From the NCBI RefSeq assembly GCF_030052815.1, contig NC_079503.1, forward strand, positions 60,802,735-60,866,734: 64,000 bases of DNA. The letters are read 5' to 3'. The notes beneath the pieces are model-generated. The model had not been told where the DNA came from. It made no database searches and worked only from the letters and a program-made list of their open reading frames with translations. The position numbers and the translations under genes were made by a program. Positions within the stretch are counted from its first letter, which is position 1, and each line of letters begins with the position of its first letter. Of the stretch, positions 56,581 to 64,000 are shown in pieces. Origin of the DNA: Hevea brasiliensis (Eukaryota; Streptophyta; Magnoliopsida; Malpighiales; Euphorbiaceae).

Positions 56581-59500
56581 TGGCACACCCTACCCCTCTG
56601 TAAGGCATAACATGATCCCGTAGTATACCTAATGAATTACCAACTCCGTCTATTGATAACCCATTAAATACACTACAAGGGATTTTAAAAACTTTTCTTA
56701 CTTCTTTTATAGTGGTGAGCACTGTTTACAAGTGTTAAAAACCTTTTTGAATTGAAGTGATAGAACTAACACATTTGAATTATTTGGAATTTCTGTAAAA
56801 ATTTTAGCAGATTGCCATCTGTATTTTGGATAAAACAGTTCTTCAAAAACCTGTAAAAAACACTTCAATATATATTTCCAAACTCAACTCCAACATATTT
56901 CTCAACACAACATATTTCTCAACTCAAAACCATAGTAATTTTTCAAAGACTGAGATACAAGAAATATAATACAATTTTTACAAGCCAAAATAACTCATAA
57001 TTATTTTACAACTTCAATGTACAATTTGAATTTATAACTGCTCAAAACCAAAAACAATATGTACATACAGTGAACATACATTACAGTACAAATGCAAAAT
57101 GTGGTATACTCATTATACCCGATAATCTCTCGTTGGATGTACTAGCAGCCTAGTCTGCTGCCCTGTCTGTCTGTCTACCTGCGACAACAATAAAAAGCTA
57201 TCGCTGAGACAATGTCTCAGTGGTGCACAACATTAACCAAATACAACTTTAAATCACAATTCATAAATCATATAAATAGTGGATACTTAAAACCATAGTT
57301 AATTTCAAGACAGTATTTGTCAACAAGAATTTAAACTCCATTTCTCAATATCACAATAAATTTCAATAAGTCAGATCATGGTTGAATTCAAAAGACAGTA
57401 TATGTCAATAAGAGTTTAAATTCATTTCACAATCTCGCAATACATATCAATAAATCACACACACAGCTTAATCATGTTCCAAAGTTCAATTCGTCCCAAA
57501 AGCCGATGGCTAATGAGGTATCCAATTTGTCCCAAAAGTCAATGACTAATGAGGAATAACATAGCTAGCTAGCAAAAATATGAGTACTCATTCTATTCGT
57601 CCTCAACAGGCACACACCTCAACACTTCAGCCAGAGAGGGAATTCAATTCATCCCACTAGACAAGCCAGCGAGGAATACAATCAATATACATGATAGCTG
57701 TGGTTTCAAACCATTCTGATGCTTTTCAATCAATAAGTATCCATCAAATATCATTCAAACAATTTTTCACAGTTTCACAATTTAAAACAATAATATGCAA
57801 ATAGTCATAATTTATTTCAATTGAAAATAATTCAAAAGAAATAGCTGTTGTGCACAAACCTCTGATAACTATCTCTTGGTCTTGACTCAGTATTTCCTTC
57901 CCTTTTCCTGAGTCTTTGCTAACTGAGAAACACAATTTGAAGTGTTTCAGTACTTATTTAAACTGTCTCTAACGATAATGTTTGATAAGTAATTCACTGA
58001 ATTCAAATATTTGCTTAGTCAACCTAATATGTCGACCCTCGATGCATTCTAGGTAAATTAGGTTTTAATGTTATCAATATGTCACATTCGATAGTATTTT
58101 AGGGTTGGTATATGTTACCAAGTTCATTTCCGTGTATACTACATTTTCTTGCAATTTGCTGGATTCCGAGATATTAGTTTGACCTAGCCGGACGACCTAG
58201 TTCCCTCGGTTTTTGGGTTTTGGTCAAAACTACAAACTTGTAGATCTATGTCTTATGGAACGCGGGGAAAAATTTCAGGTCATTCTGAGTTATGTAGACC
58301 AAGTTATGGCCATTTTACTATTGCTGGTCAAATTGCACTAAAATTGGTCACTTTAGGTCATTTTAGGTCATTTTAGGTTCGGCCAGTTTTTGGACCCGAA
58401 CTTGTGCAAGCTGTTTGACTTGCTTATGGTCATTTCTGGGCTTTGGTGTCTTCATAAGACTTGTAGATATGGGTCTTAACTATTCATGGTTAAAATTTGA
58501 GGTCAATTGGACCTGTTTTGAGTGAGTTATGGCCTAAACACTAACTGCTGCCCAAATGGTCAATTTTCAGGCCTCAATTGCACTTAATCCGGATTTAGTG
58601 ATTTTTCAAGCTACCTTGCAAACAGAATTTTGGCAAGCTTTCTTCATGAAAGTTGGCACATTTTGTGCCTAGTTTCACCTCCAATTGGTCTCATACCAAT
58701 TGGAGCCACACAATTAAAGTTATAGGCCTAAAACTCAGACTGCCTTATTGAAATTCTTGCATACACATCAAGCACCACTTTTAACACTCACCAACTTAAC
58801 ATTCAAGCCAATTCTGGTTGTACCATGACCTAAACATAATTCACAACACATTATAGGTCATTTTGGCAGCTTACAATTACATTCAATGTGCACCAACAAG
58901 TGCAGAATTTGCCCAACTCAATTTACAACAATTTAACTCCATAACCAAGCTCATTCACATGTCTAGCCTTCACACCACTATACATACATTCAAACTGCCA
59001 CAACAACCAACACATTTTAACATCATTATTCCATAAACCAAGCATGAATTCCAGCATTCTTCAAGGGTTAGCAAACTGCCACAATGGTACACTTACATTC
59101 CATTACTTTCCAAGCTTTAAATTTCATTTTACATTTACATATACTAAGTATACATCACCTAAACAATTTCCTACACAATATACATTTAATCAATCATTTA
59201 ATTCACCATTTACAAGCACAAATAACCTGCCTTCAAGGTATTTCCATGGCTGCCAAAATTACACATTCCCATTCAACATCAAACCTCAAAAATTTCTTCA
59301 TAATTCAAACACCCATAACATGCTTACAAACTTTAACAAAGCAATATTCAAAAACTCAAACTTACCTATGGATGAGACTTCTTAAATCTTCACCAAAACT
59401 TCTTGAAACTGTTATCAAACTCTTCCTTGTGATGTGGGGATAAATTTTAATGAAGCAACCTAGGTGTTTGGAGGTGAAATGAAGAGGATGATGAAGCTTA

Positions 59501-60234
59501 AAGGAAAACGGCCATGGAGGATTTCAAGCTTCTCATTTCGGCATGGATGGTATTCAAAGGTTGAAGATCATGTTTTAGTGGAGCAATCTGCCCACTTAAT
59601 ACATATTATAATTCTTAGTGGTCCACTCACATTAATTAAATCATTTTATATGTTAAATGTGTTAATTACTCCATTTACTCTCCACTTTTGGCTATTTACA
59701 TTAGGTACCCCTAAATTCATTTTTCATTATATTTTCCAAGTGTAATATTATTTATTTTTAATGGACATTTAGGTCAAAAGACAACTCGGGGTGTCAAATG
59801 ACCACAATGCCCCTGTTCGGGTTGCATTCCCGATTTTTCGGTAACACCGGGTTTTGTCCGTTTTTCGATTTCTCACTTTTCTTTGTACTAATTATTTAAT
59901 TTTTATTTAATATTTCTAATGATATTTATACTTCAATAGGGGTCTATTTAAGTCCTAAAAATATTTCCTAGGGTTCCCGCGGTCCAGGGCTAGTCAACAG
60001 TCCACGCCGTGACTTCCCGGTGCGGTCACCCATCGCTAGGGTTCTCGGCTCGTTTAACTTGATTGCATTTCTTTACTATTATTTTTTCTTTTTTTTCTTG
60101 AATTTTATTTTCTTGTATTTCATTATTTTATGTCTCCTCACTCATCTCGAAGTGTAGTTCTAGGCATTCTAGCTGTCCGGACAACACTGGTCACCGGAAT
60201 AGTAGTACGCACTACCGAACATAGGGGTGTTACA
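56581..60234 (-). repeat. E9 3' LTR (3,654 bp)
   Basis: The minus strand starts TGTAACACCCC and ends GGGTGTGCCA (one change from GGGTGTGACA). Hairpin module 57181-57228, palindrome ATGAGTACTCAT near 57580 with GCTAGCTAGC, modules near 58275, 58480 and 58680, U3-head block about 60018-60062. No gene. Confidence 0.95.
57181..57228 (-). other. Two-hairpin module, E9 LTR copy
   Basis: Perfect CTGAGACA-A-TGTCTCAG (57204-57220) beside GCGACA...TATCGC (57181-57204), followed by TGGTGCAC. Confidence 0.77.
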
Positions 60235-60248
60235 ATTCTCCCCCCCTT
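60235..60248 (-). other. E9 polypurine tract
   Basis: Minus-strand AAGGGGGGGAGAAT, directly before TGTAACACCCC. Confidence 0.93.
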
Positions 60249-60280
60249 AAATAAATTTCGTCTCGAAATTTTACTTAGTA

Positions 60281-60703
60281 TTAGTCTCTGAACAGTTGTG
60301 GGTGCTGTCTCCTCATTTCCTCTTCACGTTCCCAAGTAGCTTCCTGGCCTGAATGATGGTTCCACAGCACTTTAACCAGGTGTATCTGTTTGTTCCTCAG
60401 CCGCTTCACCTCATAAGCCAGAATTTTTATGGGTTCTTCCTCATATGAGAGGTGTGGATTTACTTCAATCTCTTCAACTGATAGTACATGAGATGGGTCA
60501 GATATGTACCTCCTTAACATGGATACATGAAAGACATTGTGTATTCTTGCTAACTCTGGAGGTAATGCCAACCGATATGCCAAAGGACCCGCTCTTTCCA
60601 GAACCTCATATGGTCCGATGAAACGAGGACTCAGTTTCCCTTTTCTGTCAAATCTCACAATTCTCTTCCAAGGAGAAACTTTGAGGAATACCTTATCACC
60701 CAC
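60281..60703 (-). CDS. pol: E9 GPY/F region and chromodomain (140 codons)
   Basis: Open frame from [15 protein letters not shown] through [23 protein letters not shown] and [12 protein letters not shown] to the chromodomain [43 protein letters not shown]. Complete in sequence. The next upstream piece is in another frame, with a stop in the QQTEE stretch near 60805 (CAG to TAG), the same change as in E8. Confidence 0.92.
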   Translation of the reverse strand: MGDKVFLKVSPWKRIVRFDRKGKLSPRFIGPYEVLERAGPLAYRLALPPELARIHNVFHVSMLRRYISDPSHVLSVEEIEVNPHLSYEEEPIKILAYEVKRLRNKQIHLVKVLWNHHSGQEATWEREEEMRRQHPQLFRD

Positions 60704-60802
60704 TGCATATTCAATATCTCTTCTCTTCAGATTAACATAGAATTTCTGACGGTCTGATGCAGCCTTGATTCTATCTCTGATAAATCTGATCTTTTCCTCT
60801 GT

Positions 60803-61787
60803 CTACTGAACAATTTCTGGCCCAACCATCTTCCTTTCACCTACTTCATCCCAACATAAGGGAGTTCTACACTTTCTACCATACAAAGCTTCATATGGAG
60901 GCATCCCTATGCTTGATTGGTAGCTGTTGTTATAAGCAAACTCAATCAAAGGCAAGTGTGTATCCCAACTACCTTCAAATTCAATCACACAAGCCCGTAG
61001 CATATCCTCCAATATCTGAATAACCCTCTCGGGTGGCCATGCATGCATGGGTGGAATCTTTGTCTTTGAAGTTCAATCTAGTTCCTAGGGCTCTCTGAAG
61101 AGTACCCCAGAATTTAGAAGTGAACCTAGGATCTCTATCAGACACAATTGATACTGGCACTCCATGCAGTTTTACAATCTCATATATGTACAATCTGGCC
61201 AATCTTTCCAGGCTATAGTCCATTCGAACTGGCAAAAAGTGAGCAGACTTGGTCAATCTGTCAACTAGAACCCATACTGCATCATGACTACTCTGTGTCC
61301 TTGGAAGTCCTGTAACAAAATCCATAGTTATTCGTTCCCATTTCCACTGCATCGACAAAGGATGTAACAAACCAGCTGGAACTTGATGTTCTGCCTTTAC
61401 TTGTTGACAAGTTAGGCATTTGGAAACAAATTCAACTATATCTCTCTTCATACCCATCCACCAGTAATGCTCTTTCAGCCCTCTATACATTTTAGTTCCA
61501 CCAGGGTGCATAGCAAATGGAGACTCATGTGTTTCCTTCATAATGATTTGTCTCAATTCCACATCACTAGGAACGCACATTCTGCCCTGATGTAGCAATA
61601 AACCATCATCTCTCACAGAAAATTCAGGTTTCTTGCCCTGCTGGACTTCTTTCAGTAACTTCTGATATTTAACATCACTCTGAGCAGCCATTCTGATCTG
61701 ATCAATCAACATTGGTTGTACATGCCATGCAACTACTGTCTGTTCCTCATCATCAATCTCTAAACTGGCTGATAGTCTATTAAGCAA
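60803..61787 (-). pseudogene. pol: E9 integrase, scrambled near the catalytic Glu
   Basis: 61787-60981 is open: [18 protein letters not shown], linker, HHCC ([19 protein letters not shown]), [11 protein letters not shown] (first Asp), [27 protein letters not shown] (second Asp). It then reads [14 protein letters not shown] where [12 protein letters not shown] is expected, and shifts frame one base later. The downstream frame (61048-60803) starts at [17 protein letters not shown], so the catalytic Glu codon survives. No intron. The same replacement is in E5 (27725-27772). Confidence 0.92.
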
Positions 61788-62162
61788 TCATAATCTTTAA
61801 TGAGTTCTAACCATCTCCTCTGCCTCAAATTTTAATTCCTTCTGGGTGCCCAAATACTTCAAGCTCTTGTGATCTGTGTAAATGTAGCATTTCTCCCCAT
61901 ACAAATAGTGTCTCCAGATCTTTAGAGCAAAAACAATAGCTGCTAGCTCTAGATCATGTGTTGGGTAGTTCCTCTCATGCGGTTTCAGCTGGCGTGATGC
62001 ATAAGCAATGACATTCCGATCTTGCATCAGTACACAGCCTAACCCATTGTGAGAAGCATCACTATAAACTGTGTATTCTTTATCCGGAGTAGGTAAAGTG
62101 AGAACTAGAGCTTCAGTCAAACACCTTTTTAACTCATCAAAACTTTGCTGGCATTTATCTTT
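61763..62162 (-). pseudogene. pol: E9 RNase H, C-terminus deleted
   Basis: The frame 62120-61797 has [38 protein letters not shown] and [17 protein letters not shown] one-base insertion (ELKF for ELNL, about 61830) shifts it. Just after CLIDYQ (61763-61776) a 93-bp stretch present in E5 (26936-27028) is missing. That includes ADALSR, the last acidic site, and the deletion is in-frame. Upstream, TGG has become TGA at about 62160 (FQW). Confidence 0.9.
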
Positions 62163-63638
62163 TCACTGAAATTTTACATCTTTTTGAAGCAGTTTGGTCA
62201 GTGGAGAAGATAACATAGAAAATCCTTTCACAAACCGACGGTAATATCCAGCTAAACCCAGAAAACTACGAACTTCTGTGATATTCCTGGGTGGCTTCCA
62301 ATTAAGGATAGCTTCTACCTTGCTGGAATCTACCTTGATCCCTTCAGCTGACACAACATGTCCCAAAAAGGAGATTTCTTTCAGCCAAAATTCACATTTC
62401 GACAATTTGGCATATAGCTGTTTCTCCCTTAAAGTCTGCAGTATAATCCGCAGATGTCTGTCATGCTCCTCTGCATTCCTCGAATATATCAAAATGTCAT
62501 CAATAAACACCACCACGAATTGATCAAGATATGGTCTGAAGATAGTGTTCATCAGATCCATAAAAGCAGCTGGAGCATTTGTTAACCCGAATGGCATCAC
62601 AAGAAACTCATAGTGGCCATACCGAGTTCTGAAAGCAGTTTTTGGAATACTCTGCTCTTGCACCTTCAACTGATAATAACCAGATCGCAAATCAATTTTG
62701 GAGAATACAGCTGCACCCTTCAACTGATCAAACAGATCATCAATGCGAGGCAATGGATATCTATTCTTTATTGTCACCTTATTCAACTGCCGGTAGTCAA
62801 TGCATAAGCGGAGAGTGCCATCTTTCTTCTTAACAAACAATACTGGCGCTCCCCAAGGTGACACACTAGGGCAGATGAAGCCTTTTTCAAGTAATTCTTG
62901 CAATTGTATCTTCAACTCCTTCAACTCTGCTGGTGCCATTCTGTATGGCGTTATGGAGATTGGATCCACACCAAGCATAACATTAATTTCAAACTGCACT
63001 TCTCTTTCCGGAGGTAATCCTGGCAATTCATCAGGAAACGCATCTGGAAAGTCATATACTGTAGGGATGTCCTTCAATGCTGGACTCCCCACTTGGGTGT
63101 CTACCACATGTGCCAAGTATGCTTCACACCCCTTTCTGATCATTTTTCTGGTTAGTGCAGCCGAAATGACGTTTGATGGCAATAACTGCCTCTCCCTATG
63201 AATTACTACATCATTGTACTGAGGGAGACAAAAAGTGACTGTCTTCAGCCTACAGTCAATGATGGCGTGATGCCTAGCTAACCAATCCATGCCCAAGATG
63301 ATCTCATAAACTCTGAAGGGCATTTCAATGAAATCAGACAGAAAAGTGTGTCCTTGGATCACCAAAGGACAATCTCTATATATTCTATTAACCCTGACCT
63401 CCTGTCCTAGCGGACTTGTTACTAGCACATCAAAGTCCATTTTTGTACATGGAACAACAATGCAATCAATGATGCTAGCACTCACATAAGAATGGTTAGA
63501 ACCCGGATCAAATAACACAAACACATCTTGGTTAAAAGTTGAGAAGGTACCAGCCACAACATCAGATGTCTCGGCCTCTTCCCTCTGTTTCATTGCATAG
63601 ACTCTGACCGGAGCACTGTCTTGCTCTGAATGTTTCAC
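62163..63638 (-). CDS. pol: E9 protease-reverse transcriptase (491 codons)
   Basis: One open frame. The protease active site is DPGSN at Asp44 (other copies have DPGST), with [13 protein letters not shown] at 113-125. Linker [12 protein letters not shown], then [13 protein letters not shown] (202-214). RT from about 229: [45 protein letters not shown] (Asp316), [28 protein letters not shown] (378-381), [27 protein letters not shown]. Both RT Asp positions are present. It stops at TGA replacing Trp of QFQW. The Met used is internal; gag lies upstream in the same reading direction. The Thr-to-Asn change next to the protease Asp-Gly is a likely defect. Confidence 0.95.
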   Translation of the reverse strand: MKHSEQDSAPVRVYAMKQREEAETSDVVAGTFSTFNQDVFVLFDPGSNHSYVSASIIDCIVVPCTKMDFDVLVTSPLGQEVRVNRIYRDCPLVIQGHTFLSDFIEMPFRVYEIILGMDWLARHHAIIDCRLKTVTFCLPQYNDVVIHRERQLLPSNVISAALTRKMIRKGCEAYLAHVVDTQVGSPALKDIPTVYDFPDAFPDELPGLPPEREVQFEINVMLGVDPISITPYRMAPAELKELKIQLQELLEKGFICPSVSPWGAPVLFVKKKDGTLRLCIDYRQLNKVTIKNRYPLPRIDDLFDQLKGAAVFSKIDLRSGYYQLKVQEQSIPKTAFRTRYGHYEFLVMPFGLTNAPAAFMDLMNTIFRPYLDQFVVVFIDDILIYSRNAEEHDRHLRIILQTLREKQLYAKLSKCEFWLKEISFLGHVVSAEGIKVDSSKVEAILNWKPPRNITEVRSFLGLAGYYRRFVKGFSMLSSPLTKLLQKDVKFQ

Positions 63639-64000
63639 TGTGCCTTGGCTGCCTGCTGGGCTACCTCTACCCTTGCCTCTACCTCTGCTGGGTGGTTGTG
63701 AACTTCTGGTGACAGGGCTCTGAACTAACCCTTCTGTAGTAGTGGGAGGTGGTCTAACTCTACGACTACTGGTGCAGTCCTTGGCAAAGTGTCCTATACC
63801 TCCATAGTTATAACAGGCTCCAATAGCCTTATAGCATATCCCACCATGATTTTCTCCACAAGTTTCACATTGGCGGGGAGGATAGGAACTTCTGGAACTC
63901 TGCTGACCAGATAGTGGACGTCTCTGTCCTGAATATCTTCCCTTACTAGACTTCTTGCCACCTCTGCCATGTCCCCCATGGTTCTTCCCCTTTCCAGTAG
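63639..64000 (-). pseudogene. gag: E9 gag C-terminus with broken zinc knuckle
   Basis: Basic Gly/Arg/Ser linker, a [14 protein letters not shown] stretch, then the knuckle at 63774-63815, which reads [14 protein letters not shown]: the second Cys is Tyr (TGT to TAT). E2 and E5 have intact CCHC here. A downstream [15 protein letters not shown] region leads to protease. The rest of gag is right of the window. Confidence 0.88.

Larger units (their letters stand above)
56581..64000 (-). mobile_element. E9: chromovirus-like LTR retrotransposon, 3' part
   Basis: Reads leftward: 3' LTR 56581-60234, polypurine tract, chromodomain, integrase, RNase H, RT, protease and the end of gag, leaving the window at 64000. 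Inserted in the E10 LTR. The adjacent TGTGC (56576-56580) is the likely target duplication, unpaired here. The protease-RT frame is the longest intact one of its kind in the window. Confidence 0.95.

Noticed and set aside
59044..59443. Overlapping frames of 110-120 codons in the E9 LTR
   Set aside because: Low-complexity Asn/Phe/Thr/His-rich translations of AT-rich LTR sequence in two frames at once; no motif.

Overview
The window is plant nuclear heterochromatin made almost entirely of nested LTR retrotransposons. I found no host gene, tRNA, rRNA or CRISPR array. The elements are Ty3/gypsy chromoviruses: they encode gag with a CCHC zinc knuckle, an aspartic protease, RT with FIDD, RNase H, a D,D35,E integrase with a GPY/F region, and a C-terminal chromodomain. 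The primer-binding sites match the 3' end of initiator-Met tRNA (TGGTATCAGAGC). LTRs are 2.3-4.0 kb and begin TGTAACACC. The protein style is closest to the plant Tekay/Del lineage. The host is probably a eudicot, but nothing here fixes the species.

Layout, left to right. E1 (minus strand) runs off the left edge: broken gag at 1-910 and 5' LTR at 1101-3445. E3 (plus) is an LTR remnant (3446-6487, resuming 18719-19168) that was hit by both E1 and E2. E2 (minus, 6488-18718, target duplication ATGTG) is complete, with long gag-pro and RNase H-integrase-chromodomain frames. E4 (plus, 19169-38620) is a gag-only element; its 5' LTR was split by E3 and by E5. E5 (plus, 20022-32232, duplication TTGAC) is complete but full of small frameshifts. 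E6 (38621-40212) is an old decayed gag-to-integrase remnant in which E4 landed. It is fused at about 40205-40213 to E8, the 3' end of another element (40213-41014, resuming 52078-54192). E7 (plus, 41015-52077, duplication TACAG) is complete and sits inside the integrase/chromodomain gene of E8. E10 (54193-56580) is an LTR fragment inside the E8 LTR. E9 (minus, 56581-64000) is inserted in E10 and runs off the right edge; it has a long protease-RT frame.

Relative order from the nesting: E6 and E8 first, then E4, E7 and E10, then E3, E5 and E9, then E1 and E2. Two LTR groups are visible: A (E1, E2, E5, E8, E9, E10) and B (E4, E6, E7, with E3 intermediate).

The most notable observations are these. 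(1) A two-hairpin module in every LTR that is long enough, whose stems change sequence but stay complementary. (2) A 75-bp GT-AG intron-like insertion just after the catalytic Glu codon of integrase, at the same place and of the same length in E6 and E7. (3) A U3-head block shared by both LTR groups. (4) A repeated ~90-bp module at ~200-bp spacing in the LTRs. (5) Systematic CAG/CTG-to-CG lesions in E5, E7 and E1 that do not look like mutation and may be sequencing error, so some apparent frameshifts may be false.
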